From: Chromatiales bacterium
GTDB taxonomy: Bacteria; Pseudomonadota; Gammaproteobacteria; JAGRGH01
DNA: 64,000 nt
Assembly: GCA_020445605.1 (NCBI GenBank)
Contig: JAGRGH010000040.1
Span: forward strand, 62,001-126,000
Direction of reading: 5' to 3'
The notes under the pieces: model-generated
Told to the model about the DNA's origin: nothing
Seen by the model: the letters and a program-made list of their open reading frames with translations, nothing else
The model's database searches: none
Made by a program: the position numbers and the translations under genes
Part shown: positions 33,949 through 45,683 of the stretch, piece by piece
How the letters are laid out: each line of letters opens with the position of its first letter
How positions within the stretch are numbered: position 1 is the first letter of the stretch

Positions 33949-34833
33949 ATGCATTCATTCCACCCGGATTCAGGTTTCCGTCTCGCGGGCTTTGTTTCGC
34001 TCCTTCTAGTCGCGTCCTGCGCACTGACGAAGGTCTACGCATCCAACGGAGTCCTTGAGATCAGTCAGTCCTGTGTCGCGGCCGGCTGTCTCCCGGGCGA
34101 CGCCCCGGGATTCCCTGTCGAAATCACTGCGAGCGGCAGCTACGTGCTGACCTCCAACATCGCCGTGGCGGACGAGAACACGACTGCGATCTACTCCAGC
34201 GCGGATTCGGTCTCGATCGACCTGGGCGGCTTCACGATTTCGGGCGTGACAACTTGCAGCGGCACCAGTCCGCTGGTCTGCACGCAGACGGGGACCGGGA
34301 ACGGCGTAGAGATTCAGGCCGGCAAAACCGGCTCGATATTGAATGGCACCGTTCGGAACATGGGCGATACCGGCATCCGGTCATTCGAGGGGCTTATCGA
34401 GAACGTGGTCGTGAAACACAACGGCGGTTCCGGGATCATCAACAGCTTCGGTGTGGTGCAGAACAATGTTGCGCGCGAGAACGGCGAAGCTGGCATCGAG
34501 TGCTTTACATGCCTCATGCAATTCAATGTCGTTACAAACAACGGCGCCTATGGGATAGTCGGCGCTGGACTGTCGAGAATCCGGATCAATCAGGTGGAGT
34601 CGAACGGGATCGGCGGTGGCATGACCGGCCCGGGCATCATCGCGGACGGCTTCATCGAGAACAACTCTGTTTCGAGCAATCGTGGCGCCGGCCTGGTGGG
34701 AACAAGCGTGACCATTTACGGCGGCAATGTGTTTCAGGCCAATGAACAATCCGGAACGCCGGACCCCACAAACCAGGTCACGGGTGGGGACCAGTTCGGA
34801 GCGAATTACTGCCACGGGGTTCTCTGCCCATAA
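33949..34833 (+). CDS. exported right-handed parallel beta-helix protein
   Basis: A 294-residue protein with a signal peptide (RLAGFVSLLLVASCALTKVYA) and short Asn/Gly-rich coils of a parallel beta-helix: NGVEIQAGKTGSILNGTV, IENVVVKHNGGSGIINSFG, IENNSVSSNRGAGLVGTSV. Such folds occur in NosD-like and polysaccharide-binding or lyase proteins, but no catalytic residues stand out. A CCGGAGG ribosome site lies 8 bases before the ATG, and a -10-like TATACT is at 33878-33883. Two cysteine pairs may form disulphides. Position after the glycosyltransferases suggests glycan contact; this is inference. Confidence 0.72.
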   Translation: MHSFHPDSGFRLAGFVSLLLVASCALTKVYASNGVLEISQSCVAAGCLPGDAPGFPVEITASGSYVLTSNIAVADENTTAIYSSADSVSIDLGGFTISGVTTCSGTSPLVCTQTGTGNGVEIQAGKTGSILNGTVRNMGDTGIRSFEGLIENVVVKHNGGSGIINSFGVVQNNVARENGEAGIECFTCLMQFNVVTNNGAYGIVGAGLSRIRINQVESNGIGGGMTGPGIIADGFIENNSVSSNRGAGLVGTSVTIYGGNVFQANEQSGTPDPTNQVTGGDQFGANYCHGVLCP

Positions 34834-34853
34834 CACCCGGGCGTCGGCAGGGC

Positions 34854-35357
34854 CTATTGACCCGGTTCCGGCGCGTTGACTATCGCGCGCAGGATGCTGG
34901 CCATGTCCGAGGCGCGACGCACCGCATCGCGCACGCGTTCGGTTTCGTCCGCGCCCCGCACACGGTCGAAGAACTCGCAGCCCAGGATCACGCCACGTGC
35001 GGCTTCAAGGCCGGACGACCGCGCCGGAATCAGCCGGAAGGAAATCGGCATCAGACCGGTCGGGTTCAGCATCATCCACAGGCCGCCGTGTTCGCCCTGG
35101 ATGTCGCGCATTTCGAAGACCCGTGCCTGCGCGTCGATCACCCGCATTTGCTCGGGCATGTGGGTGTAATGCCCCATGTGCATCAGCGCCAGGTCCTGTG
35201 CGTTGACGTTGATCTGCGCTTCGGTATCGCCAAACACGAGCACGACCGGAAACCGCAGCTCGCTGACCGGGACCTCGCGCGGCGGACGCTCGCAGCCGAC
35301 CAGCGAGGCGAGCAGGGCGCCGAGCACGGCGAAAGACCGACGCGACCTGTGAAACAT
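34854..35357 (-). CDS. lipoprotein of unknown function
   Basis: A 167-residue protein with a lipoprotein signal ending LLASLVGC, where Cys would be lipidated. The mature part (VVLVFGDTEAQINVNAQDLA, MRVIDAQARVFEMRDIQGE) is soluble and of mixed alpha/beta character without a family I can name. It is divergent from the next gene by 53 bases. Confidence 0.65.
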   Translation of the reverse strand: MFHRSRRSFAVLGALLASLVGCERPPREVPVSELRFPVVLVFGDTEAQINVNAQDLALMHMGHYTHMPEQMRVIDAQARVFEMRDIQGEHGGLWMMLNPTGLMPISFRLIPARSSGLEAARGVILGCEFFDRVRGADETERVRDAVRRASDMASILRAIVNAPEPGQ

Positions 35358-35410
35358 GAGGGTGGCTACAATAGCACCCCCGTCGTCGACAGTACCTCAA
35401 AGACTCCATC

Positions 35411-35800
35411 ATGAACGTTCGCAAATCTTTTATGACTGGCTCCCTGATCGTGATGCTGGCGGGCGCGCCGCCCGCGCAGGCGGCCGAGGTGGTCGTCAGC
35501 CGCGACGGCTGGGTGGCGGGGATGCAGGACCTGCTGCCGCGGGTGTTCTGCGAGGACGGGAGCTATTTTCGCTCCTGCTTCTCGATCACGGCGGACGCCT
35601 GCCACGCCAAGGCGTCGGCGACGACCGAGACCTGCCTTAAACAGGTCGCCCCGAAACTCCCGGATGAACTCAGGCAGCCCGAGGATGGCAGGACCTGGGG
35701 CCAGCAGGTCGGCCGCTGCGCGGGTGGCAACTTCGAGCGGGAACTGCTGCCGAAGCGGCTCAACAGTCCGAAATGCAACGATCCGTCACAATGGCAATGA
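35411..35800 (+). CDS. small secreted Cys-containing protein, unknown
   Basis: A 129-residue protein with signal peptide (MTGSLIVMLAGAPPAQA) and six cysteines in the mature part (FCEDGSYFRSCF, ADACHAKA, TCLKQVA, RCAGGNF, KCND), which suggests disulphides in the periplasm. No family recognised. Its end overlaps the start region of the cytochrome c'-like gene, so the two are probably co-expressed. Confidence 0.65.
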   Translation: MNVRKSFMTGSLIVMLAGAPPAQAAEVVVSRDGWVAGMQDLLPRVFCEDGSYFRSCFSITADACHAKASATTETCLKQVAPKLPDELRQPEDGRTWGQQVGRCAGGNFERELLPKRLNSPKCNDPSQWQ

Positions 35801-36228
35801 CGCGGTTCCACGGGCTTGCGGCCACGTTGCTGTGGCTGGTGATCGGGGCCGGTTCGGCCCATGCGGAAAACGACTCGCGGCAGCTCGTCGAGTTTCCCGC
35901 GATGATGCAGAACCACATGATGGCGAACATGCGTGATCATCTCGCGGCGCTCGACGAAATCCTCCACGCCATGGCCGCAGGAGAACACGATCAGGCGGCG
36001 GCGATTGCCGAGGCGCGGCTGGGCATGAGTTCACTGGATGCGCACGGCGCGCACCACATGGCCGGGCTGATGCCGCAGGCGATGCGGGAAACCGGAACGC
36101 AGATGCACCGCGCGGCGAGCCGGTTTGCGCTCAGAGTCCAGGAAGGCGATGCACAGGCGGCCCAGGGCGCGTTGGCGGAAGTGACCGCCGCGTGCGTCGC
36201 GTGTCACACCGCATACCGGGTTCGCTAG
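35773..36228 (+). CDS. cytochrome c'-like heme protein
   Basis: About 143-151 residues: a signal peptide (ATLLWLVIGAGSAHAE), four helices rich in Met and His, and a heme site CVACHTAYRVR at the extreme C-terminus. CxxCH followed by a Tyr-Arg is the hallmark of cytochrome c' and cytochrome c556-like four-helix proteins, which bind NO or carry electrons in the periplasm. ATGs at 35773, 35791 and 35797 are all possible; the last overlaps the previous stop as ATGA and puts the signal peptide closest. Confidence 0.75.
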   Translation: MQRSVTMAMTRFHGLAATLLWLVIGAGSAHAENDSRQLVEFPAMMQNHMMANMRDHLAALDEILHAMAAGEHDQAAAIAEARLGMSSLDAHGAHHMAGLMPQAMRETGTQMHRAASRFALRVQEGDAQAAQGALAEVTAACVACHTAYRVR

Positions 36229-36806
36229 CGTCGCGCGCCGTATGTAGCGCGCTGTGGTTTCTGATCGTTGTCTCGGATGGCGCCGCCGCGAGCGACCGGA
36301 CGCCGCCGCAAACCCTGGTCGAAGACGGCGCCTGTCCATTCGAGTGCTGCGCATACCGCGAATGGTCCACGCTCGCGGAAACGACCTTGTTGGCTGATCC
36401 CGACGATGCCGCTGCGGTTGTCGCGGTCGTACTGCCCGGCACCCGCGTCGCAGGACTCACGGGAAAACTCATCGTGACGCGGCCAGGCCGGATCGAGGTG
36501 CTACACGACTACCGCAGCCTCGATTCCGGTCACGACTATCGCAAGGGCGACATCGTTCGCGTATATGCGGAACGGGGCGAAGGATTCTTTCAGGTCTGGC
36601 ACGACGGCGAATTGTTCGACGAAGAGGCCACGTTCATGTACCAGGGGCACGGCGGCTGGGATCGCTGCGTGACTGACGGAACCTGCTGGGGCAAACGCAT
36701 GGCGTTTCCCGAGTCCACCTGGTGGGTCAAGGTGAAGACCCCGGACGGCAGGGTCGGCTGGTCCCGCAAGCCGGAGAACTTCGGCGACAAGGATGCCTGC
36801 GGTTGA
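36192..36806 (+). CDS. exported protein with possible SH3-like domain, unknown
   Basis: About 204 residues from a GTG, overlapping the preceding gene by 37 bases. A hydrophobic signal segment (AVCSALWFLIVVSDGAAAS) is followed by CPFECCAYREW, a Cys-rich patch, and later by PDGRVGWSRKPENFGDKDAC. A Gly-Trp near a turn is typical of SH3_3-like domains. A later in-frame start is possible. No enzymatic motifs are visible. It probably ends the operon of the two genes before it. Confidence 0.55.
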   Translation: MRRVSHRIPGSLASRAVCSALWFLIVVSDGAAASDRTPPQTLVEDGACPFECCAYREWSTLAETTLLADPDDAAAVVAVVLPGTRVAGLTGKLIVTRPGRIEVLHDYRSLDSGHDYRKGDIVRVYAERGEGFFQVWHDGELFDEEATFMYQGHGGWDRCVTDGTCWGKRMAFPESTWWVKVKTPDGRVGWSRKPENFGDKDACG

Positions 36807-36860
36807 TGCCGCCGCCACTTCCATTAAACAGCGATCATCTCGCAGGGCCGAGGATACAAA

Positions 36861-36916
36861 CGGTGCGCGGCGCGCACCCTACTCACACCGCACATGTAGG
36901 GTGCGTACCACGCACC
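36861..36916. repeat. GC-rich dispersed repeat, unit 1
   Basis: 56 bases containing GCGCACCCTAC and, in reverse, GTAGGGTGCG, forming a hairpin. 53 of 56 bases match 37119-37174. A partial unit is at about 37078-37098. Between the units (36974-37065) lies a stretch with CCTCTGCG/TTTCTGCG runs, the kind of extragenic repeat found around many gammaproteobacterial genes. The 425-base gap 36807-37231 contains only these repeats. Confidence 0.65.
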
Positions 36917-37118
36917 ATTTCCGGCGCGTGATCATTGAACACGTTACGCCGTGCGCAGCCTCGTTCCCTGAAACTCTCTGTGCCCTCTGCGTTTCTGCGT
37001 TTCTGCGGTTCAAAGGCCGTTGGCACCAAGCCGCACAGACGCGGAGCACGCAGAAAGATTTCATTGCAACTCGGCAGGGTGCATACCACGCACCGCGTAC
37101 GGCATTTCAATCGCCTTC

Positions 37119-37174
37119 CGGTGCGCGGTGCGCACCCTACTCACGCCGCACATGTAGGGTGCGTATCACGCACC
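37119..37174. repeat. GC-rich dispersed repeat, unit 2
   Basis: Second near-identical unit of the repeat at 36861-36916, in the same orientation, again with inverted GCGCACCCTAC and GTAGGGTGCG halves. A related fragment is also seen near 25068-25092. Confidence 0.65.
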
Positions 37175-37220
37175 GTCATGCGAATCGATGCGTGGCGATC
37201 GATTCGCGCCGCGCCCTGGC

Positions 37221-37232
37221 GGGATAGGACAC
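37221..37232. mobile_element. remnant end of the 262-bp element
   Basis: GGGATAGGACAC followed by TA matches the right end of the 262-bp element with one change. With its outward bases the match extends to 16 of 17 when compared with copy 2. Read leftward, the TA and terminal base form the TAG stop of the radical SAM gene, as at copy 2. Only the tip of the element is left, so the call is tentative. Confidence 0.35.
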
Positions 37233-39004
37233 TAATGCGCGCGACTGGCCGCCAGGCGCGCCTTCGCGTGTCGCGCGGCGGTGACTTCACGCTGCCGGGT
37301 TTCAAGCGCCGTCAGACCGTCCACTGCTGACTGATCATCGGCCTGCAACGCCCGATCGGTATAGCCGGCCACCCCGGGCTCTGCGAGGATGCGCCGCAGG
37401 GTGCGCCGCAGAGCGAGGTAATACAGCGTTCCGCGCGTGTAGGTGGTTGCAAACTCACGCACCCGCCGCGGATAAAACGACCATACGCTCTCGCGTGCAA
37501 AGCCGGGCCGACGCTGTCTGCGATTCTTGCGCCGCAGAAACCCGCCCTGCAGCGGATGCACGTTCTCGAAAATCATCATGCCGTAGAACTGGAACACCAT
37601 GCTCAGGATGCGCTTGGGCTTCACGCCGCTGGCCGCGGCTCGACGGAACAGCGTTTCGATGTGCTCCTGGGTGTAGTACTCGTCCCACACGCGGCGATAG
37701 ATGCCCTGCCATTCGTCGGCTGACATGCGCGGGTGACGGCTGGCGACATGCTCAAGGTCATACTTGTTCATGTCGGGATCGGTCCATTCGCCCTTCAGAA
37801 CCAGGTTCTTGTGGTCCTGCGAGCCCGGCAGCGGCGTCAGGATGAAGAACTCCAGCATGTCCGCCGGCAGTTCGCGCTTGATCAGCGCGAGGTCGGAAAG
37901 TATGGATTCCGGCGTGTCGTCCGGAAAGCCGAGAATGTAGCCGCAGTAGGTGACGACGCCATGGCTGCGCCAGGCGTTGAGCATGTCGCGGTATTCACCA
38001 ATGCGGTTCTGCCCCTTGCGTGCGGAAACGAGGTTTTCCGGCTTGATGTTCTCCAGCCCGATGAACGCCTTCTTGCAGCCGGCGCGCGCGGCCTTTTCAA
38101 CAAATCCCTCGATCTTGTGGCACATGGTGTCCACCTGCACGAGGAAGTTGAAATCGAACCCCTCACGCTCTCGCAACTGGATGAGACGGTCGAAGATCGC
38201 CTCCCAGTTCTTGTTGCGGGCGAAGTTGTCATCGGTTATGAAATAACGGTTGATGCCGACCTCGGCATTCGCGCGGATCAGCCGCTCGACGTCATCCGCG
38301 TCGCGGTAGCGCGATTTGCGCCCCTGGACATTGATGATGGTGCAGAAGCTGCACAGATACGGACAGCCGCGGCCGGCATCGAAGGTCGAAAGCGAACCCG
38401 CGTAACGTCGAACCAGGCTGCGCGGCAGCGACGGTGTCGGCTGCCCGTTCATCGCGGGCGCCGAATCGAGATAGTTGTAGACCGGCGGCAGGCGCCTTTC
38501 CCAAGCATCTCGCAGCACCTGATCGATGCGGCCCTCGGCCTCGCCGGCGAACAGCGTGACCCCCAGTGCCTGTGCCTCGACGAGGTCCGGCGGCGTCTCC
38601 GGCAGCATGGCCAGGCAGCCGCTGACGTGGAAACCGCCGACGATGACATCGATCCCGGCGGCGCGGAATTCCCGCGCAAGGTCCATCGCGCGCGGGAACT
38701 GGTTGGTCTGCACGCCGACCAGGCAGACCAAGCCGCGACCGCCGGCCTGGCGGATGCGTCGAACGATGCGCGCGACCGGGATGCGGGTGTGGCATTCGTC
38801 GTAGGCGCGCAGTTCGATATCGACCGCGTCGCCCAGCACCCGCTGCTCGGCCGCCTGACCGATCAGCGCATGCAGCACGCCCAGGGAATTGGACGGAATC
38901 CAGGCGCGCCACCACTGGATGACGTAGCCGTCGTCGTCGTAGTGCGACGGCTTGATCAGCTCGACGTGAAAGGTCGACCGGTTGCGCTGCGCTGGTGCGC
39001 TCAT
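37232..39004 (-). CDS. B12-binding-domain radical SAM protein
   Basis: A 590-residue protein. The N-terminal 150 residues resemble a cobalamin-binding Rossmann domain (RGLVCLVGVQTNQFPRAMDL, IDVIVGGFHVSG), without an obvious DxHxxG. The radical SAM core has the cluster motif GRGCPYLCSFCTI (Cx3Cx2C) near residue 220. It continues with ITDDNFARNKNWEAIFDRLI, the usual fourth-strand region of the B12-dependent radical SAM group. Such enzymes perform methylations or rearrangements; the product is not predictable here. The ATG at 39004 has a strong GGGGGG ribosome site. The last residues before TAG may be defined by a mobile-element remnant. Confidence 0.87.
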   Translation of the reverse strand: MSAPAQRNRSTFHVELIKPSHYDDDGYVIQWWRAWIPSNSLGVLHALIGQAAEQRVLGDAVDIELRAYDECHTRIPVARIVRRIRQAGGRGLVCLVGVQTNQFPRAMDLAREFRAAGIDVIVGGFHVSGCLAMLPETPPDLVEAQALGVTLFAGEAEGRIDQVLRDAWERRLPPVYNYLDSAPAMNGQPTPSLPRSLVRRYAGSLSTFDAGRGCPYLCSFCTIINVQGRKSRYRDADDVERLIRANAEVGINRYFITDDNFARNKNWEAIFDRLIQLREREGFDFNFLVQVDTMCHKIEGFVEKAARAGCKKAFIGLENIKPENLVSARKGQNRIGEYRDMLNAWRSHGVVTYCGYILGFPDDTPESILSDLALIKRELPADMLEFFILTPLPGSQDHKNLVLKGEWTDPDMNKYDLEHVASRHPRMSADEWQGIYRRVWDEYYTQEHIETLFRRAAASGVKPKRILSMVFQFYGMMIFENVHPLQGGFLRRKNRRQRRPGFARESVWSFYPRRVREFATTYTRGTLYYLALRRTLRRILAEPGVAGYTDRALQADDQSAVDGLTALETRQREVTAARHAKARLAASRAH

Positions 39005-39089
39005 GTTCACGTAACCCCCCGTTAAGACAGAATAATCTAGCAGAACCCGCGGGGCGCGTGGACGCTGGAGACCCGGATCGCCGGTGTCC

Positions 39090-40541
39090 TCATGGGGCAG
39101 CCCGCCAGGCGGCGGCCCTGGCGCGGACCAGACAGTAGAACGCAAACAGCATGGCCAGCAGCGAGACGAACCAGCCGGCATAGACGCTGAACGCATAGGC
39201 GGCGTCGTGGGTTGGCGAAATCGACAGCCCGGGTTTGGCAACATCGTGCACGGCCGCCTCCAGGCGCCCGACCTGCCAGATCCGCGAGTGGTTCATCAAC
39301 TCGGCAAACATGAGCGGAAGCGCCGCCAGTACCGCCGGTTTCCAGATCGCTGGAGATGACCGGAACAGCGGATCCAGTCCTGCCATGGCGACTACGAAAA
39401 TCAGCACGAGCGGCAGCAGGATGAAACGCGACGAAACGCGCTCGACTCCCGCAAAAGGCAGCGGCGAGTTGGCGACTACGGCAAACACATCACCCATAGA
39501 CAGCAGCGCCATCGCACAGGCTGCGGCAATCAACGGTGCCCGAAACCTGATTCTGTGACTGCGAAAGCCCGCGTATCCCGCCACCGCGACAGCGAACAGG
39601 GCCACGTATCCGACAAAGACGTCGTACTCCCACCAACCCAGCCGCCCAAACAGGCCGCCGATCGCCGGGTGGTCGTGCTCCCGCATCAGTACGAGGGCGT
39701 CAAACAGCACGCTGAATCCCGGATATCCGGACAGAAACGACCGTTGATCAGGAAACCACAGCGCCGCCGGCAATACACGGCCGAATCCCAACAGGACGCC
39801 GATGGCAATCGACCAGAGCGCGCCCTTGAACAGCGAACGATTCCACAGCGCCGCGATCAGCATGAACATGCAAGCCCAGATTGCGAAGTGAAATGAGCCG
39901 TTCAGAAACCACAGACCCAGAAGCAACCCCATAGCCAGCATCGGGAATCGCTCAAATACCGGGGTTTCACGGGTATCGGCCGCGATACGGAACAGCAGGG
40001 CGAAAAACAACGGCAGCAGATAGTAGCCCGCCCACTGCAGATGACCGACCGCGAGATGCGCTGTGATGCTTCCGTTGAAATTGAACACCAGCCAGAAGAA
40101 CGCAAAGGCGACAAGGCTCGCATTCGCTCGCCTGGCCAGCGACAGACTGCCCAGAAATCCGATTGTGTAGAACAACAGGATATGAATGATCACGAAGATG
40201 CTGTTTGGCACCCAGCGCAGCAGAATGATGTCGGGTGTCAGGATGATTTCCGGGTTCGCCAGAAGTCGCGGCGTCGAATGGTAGAACGCCTCGCTCCAGG
40301 TCCACGGTGGTACGCCTGTCGTTTGCGCATCGCGTAGGGCATTGAGGTAGGCGTCCTCCTTGATCCAGTCGTAGGCCACCAGCGCCAGGTCGCCGCCGTT
40401 GAAAAACAGGATCAAATGTGCGGCGCCAATGAGATACAAGGCCAGAACCAGCAGCCCCCGCACCCCCCGTTCGGCGACGGTCTGCGGAGCGCCAAAAGCG
40501 ATGCGGTCCGCAACCGCAAAAACAGCCGGCAGGTTCTTCAT
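39090..40541 (-). CDS. polytopic membrane protein, GT-C glycosyltransferase-like
   Basis: A 483-residue integral membrane protein with about eleven hydrophobic helices and one large loop (residues about 50-110) that includes DWIKEDAYLNAL and a HSTPRLLANPEIIL segment. The size, topology and charged first loop resemble GT-C family or O-antigen-associated membrane proteins, but no decisive motif is seen. It lies upstream of the radical SAM gene on the same strand, 85 bases apart, so co-transcription is possible. Confidence 0.6.
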   Translation of the reverse strand: MKNLPAVFAVADRIAFGAPQTVAERGVRGLLVLALYLIGAAHLILFFNGGDLALVAYDWIKEDAYLNALRDAQTTGVPPWTWSEAFYHSTPRLLANPEIILTPDIILLRWVPNSIFVIIHILLFYTIGFLGSLSLARRANASLVAFAFFWLVFNFNGSITAHLAVGHLQWAGYYLLPLFFALLFRIAADTRETPVFERFPMLAMGLLLGLWFLNGSFHFAIWACMFMLIAALWNRSLFKGALWSIAIGVLLGFGRVLPAALWFPDQRSFLSGYPGFSVLFDALVLMREHDHPAIGGLFGRLGWWEYDVFVGYVALFAVAVAGYAGFRSHRIRFRAPLIAAACAMALLSMGDVFAVVANSPLPFAGVERVSSRFILLPLVLIFVVAMAGLDPLFRSSPAIWKPAVLAALPLMFAELMNHSRIWQVGRLEAAVHDVAKPGLSISPTHDAAYAFSVYAGWFVSLLAMLFAFYCLVRARAAAWRAAP

Positions 40542-40722
40542 TCATCACTCACGATTGACGGACGCGCAGGCTGGCACCCGTTGGGTCGCCTGGCGCCCTG
40601 GAAAACCCGGCGTCATGTCCGCCCCTGTGCGTGGAAGGCACAGTACGGCGACCCGGGGCATTCGCCAAGCCCTCGCCGGACCTCCGAAAGTCTGAGGCTA
40701 TCGACCAATTTGAAAATAAGTA

Positions 40723-42971
<2,249 letters not shown>

Positions 42972-43002
42972 CACGCTGAGTCGTTCCTGACTCGGGCATC
43001 CC

Positions 43003-43039
43003 GGGGCGTCCGCCGCGACCGTGGCGGACGCCCCTTTTT
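43003..43039 (+). terminator. intrinsic terminator of katG
   Basis: Perfect 12-bp stem GGGGCGTCCGCC / GGCGGACGCCCC (43003-43014 and 43023-43034) with an 8-base loop and a TTTTT tail, 31 bases after the katG stop. A smaller GAGTC/GACTC hairpin lies between. Confidence 0.92.
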
Positions 43040-43564
43040 CTTTGCCCCCATCTCACTGCCCCGCGCGTGTCGAGTTGTCGCTACAAGGGGCGCCTTCACG
43101 TTGCGCTGCGCCGAACCGCATTTGCCGTAGGTCCGAGGGGCGCAATGACGCCGGCGAACGGTTCAACTGCAAGTCCAAGTCCTCGCGACCGGGCGAGTCC
43201 GGCCTCTGGAAGTGTTGCGACCCGCTCGCGTGGCGACGGCACCGAACTGCTCGACATGGTGGTGTGGATCGTCGTACTGATGATTCAGTCCCTGCCATAC
43301 GCGACGAGCGTATTCATGGCGGGCGTCAGTGCCCTGCCTGCGTCCAAGCCGGCCGGCGCGGTGCCACCGGCGGTCGGCACGGCGGCCTCCACCGCGCGTT
43401 GAGGCAACGCTGGCCAGTTCGGAGTTGCCTTCAGCGACTGCGCCCACCGGAGATTCGGGCTACGATTGTCTTGCGCGCAAGCCGCCCGTAATCGCGCGCC
43501 CGCCGCGATCATGGCTGCGCACAGGCAGCGTGGTAGCCCGGTGCATTCCTGAAGGATCAACCAA
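43040..43564. other. gap between katG and the DUF2075 gene
   Basis: About 525 bases with no convincing gene. A frame from 43258 to 43402 could encode a 47-residue hydrophobic peptide (MVVWIVVLMIQSLPYATSVF...), but it has no clear ribosome site. The composition falls from GC-rich to AT-richer near 43565, where the acquired-looking gene begins. Confidence 0.4.
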
Positions 43565-45576
43565 ATGCGTTCTCCACACCCAGGCCTCGCTCGTGAGTAC
43601 TACTCCGCCACACTCCCTGCTTTTCTCGCGGCGACCGAGGAATCCATACTTGGCTGCCTCGCAAGAAATAGCGATTTCGCCATTGAGCAAGCGCAAACAC
43701 ATGCTTGGCGGGAGCAAATCCGCATACTGAAGGAGGTCTTGGTCGACCTCCGCTTGCAAACGATACGAGCGCAAGGCGCAGTGTACTTTGAATACGCAAT
43801 TCCTCGCATGGGCAAGCGGGTGGATGTGGTGCTACTGCTGGGTTCCACGATCTTTGTGCTGGAATTCAAGGTGGGGGAGCGCGCACATGCCGCCCATGCG
43901 GTTGATCAAGTGGTGGACTATGCCCTAGACCTCAAGAACTTTCATGACGTCAGCCATGCGGCGACTGTGGCTCCAATATTGATTGCCACTCGCGCCGATT
44001 GCTCATTCAGAATGGTTGCCCAGAGCAAGGATGATCACATTCTTAAGCCGATCTTGACTAATGGCGAGGGACTTGGCGAAGTCTTGTGCGGAGTGTTGGC
44101 GTTCGCCGATACGCCAGCCTTGAGTGCCGATGCTTGGCGCGCTGGCCGTTATTGCCCAACCCCAACAATCGTGGAGGCCGCAATGGCGCTATACAGCGGC
44201 CATTCCGTTGAAGCGATCTCGCGTAGTGATGCTGACGCGACCAATTTGTCTGTTACTTCGGCTGCTTTGGACAAGATCATCGCCGAAGCGAAGCACAAGA
44301 AACGCAAGGTTATTTGCTTTGTTACTGGCGTGCCTGGCGCTGGAAAAACGCTGGTAGGGCTGGATATTGCTACAAAGCACATCGATCCTGCCGAATCGTT
44401 GTACAGCGTATTCCTTTCTGGAAACGGCCCGCTGGTTAAAATACTGCACGAGGCCCTGGCGCGCGATACCGTCAGTCGTGCCAAACAGCAGGGCGGACGT
44501 ATGAGAAAGGGCGAAGCGCTCAGCAAGGTGAAAGCGTTCATCCAGAATGTCCACCATTTCCGAGACGACTGTCTCCGTGACGAAGACCCACCTGCCGAGC
44601 ATGTGGCGCTATTCGACGAGGCGCAGCGAGCCTGGAATATTGCGCAAACTTCCAAGTTTATGGCGACCAAGAAGGGGCTTTATGGGTTCCAGCAGTCCGA
44701 GCCTGAGTTCCTGATTTCCTGTATGGATCGCCACCCAGATTGGGCTGTTGTCGTGTGTTTGGTTGGCGGCGGACAGGAAATCAATACAGGGGAGGCCGGT
44801 ATTGGGGGGTGGATTGATGCCATTCTTCGCAGCTATCCCAATTGGGATGTACATCTTTCTTCTAACTTAACGGATGCGAATACAGTGCCCAAGGTGCGCT
44901 CGAAAAGCTTGTAAGTCATCCAAGGGTTAACCACAGGCCAGAATTGCACCTGGGGGTTTCAATGCGCTCTTTTCGTGCCGAGAATCTAGCGCTGTGGGTT
45001 AAGCAGTTGCTGGACTGCGACTCCGATCTGGCAAAGCAGACCTTGTCGCAATTGCATGGGAAATATCCCATTGCGCTGACCCGTGATGTGAGCGTTGCTA
45101 AGGCCTGGTTGCGTGAGCAGGCGCGCGGTAGTGAGCGCTATGGCATTGTGGTTTCCTCGCAGGCCCAGCGGCTTAAACCCTACGCGATGGACGTAAAGAC
45201 ACCGGTTGATCCAGTGCACTGGTTCTTAGATGGCAAAGAGGACGTCCGCTCGTCCTACTACCTGGAAGACGTAGCAACTGAATTCCATATTCAGGGGCTG
45301 GAACTCGACTGGGCCTGCGTTACTTGGGATGCCGACTTTCGTTACTCTCAGGTCGGCTGGCAACACAGATCGTTCATAGGAAACCGCTGGAATCAAATCA
45401 ACAAACCAGAGCGCAAGATGTATCAGAAGAATGCTTACCGAGTGCTACTTACGCGAGCACGTCAAGGAATGGTCATCGTGGTGCCTCCCGGCGACCCCGA
45501 GGATCACACGCGGTTGCCACGATTCTACGATGAAACTTTCAGGTACCTAAAGGGAGTGGGGTTGGTAGAAATATGA
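43565..45576 (+). pseudogene. DUF2075 (Schlafen/helicase-like) ATPase gene interrupted by one frameshift
   Basis: Two frames together encode one DUF2075 protein of about 670 residues. Frame 1 (43565-44914) has an N-terminal nuclease-like region ([20 protein letters not shown]), Walker [14 protein letters not shown] and Walker [13 protein letters not shown]. Frame 2 continues with LHLGVSMRSFRAENLALWV and helicase-like VLLTRARQGMVIVVP. At about 44876-44880 the text GATGCGAATAC would need one more base (GATGCGGAATAC) to read [13 protein letters not shown] and join the halves. GC is clearly lower than in neighbours, indicating transfer. The family is found near defence and DNA-metabolism genes. 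A sequencing error is possible. Confidence 0.75.
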
Positions 45577-45683
45577 ACTGACGAGGCCCGAGGGTAGGTC
45601 ACGTTTGTTTTGTCCCAAAAGCCGCACATAATGAGTCGCCAATACGCTCGAGATCGACTCGGCGCCGGAGAGGATCGACCTAG

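Noticed and set aside
36861-37174. Possible CRISPR array
   Set aside because: Only two full repeat units of 56 bases more than 200 bases apart, with internal hairpins; spacing and unit size do not fit a CRISPR.
43258-43402. 47-residue hydrophobic peptide frame
   Set aside because: No ribosome site, no relative recognised, and codon use like the surrounding non-coding sequence. Left as part of the intergenic region.
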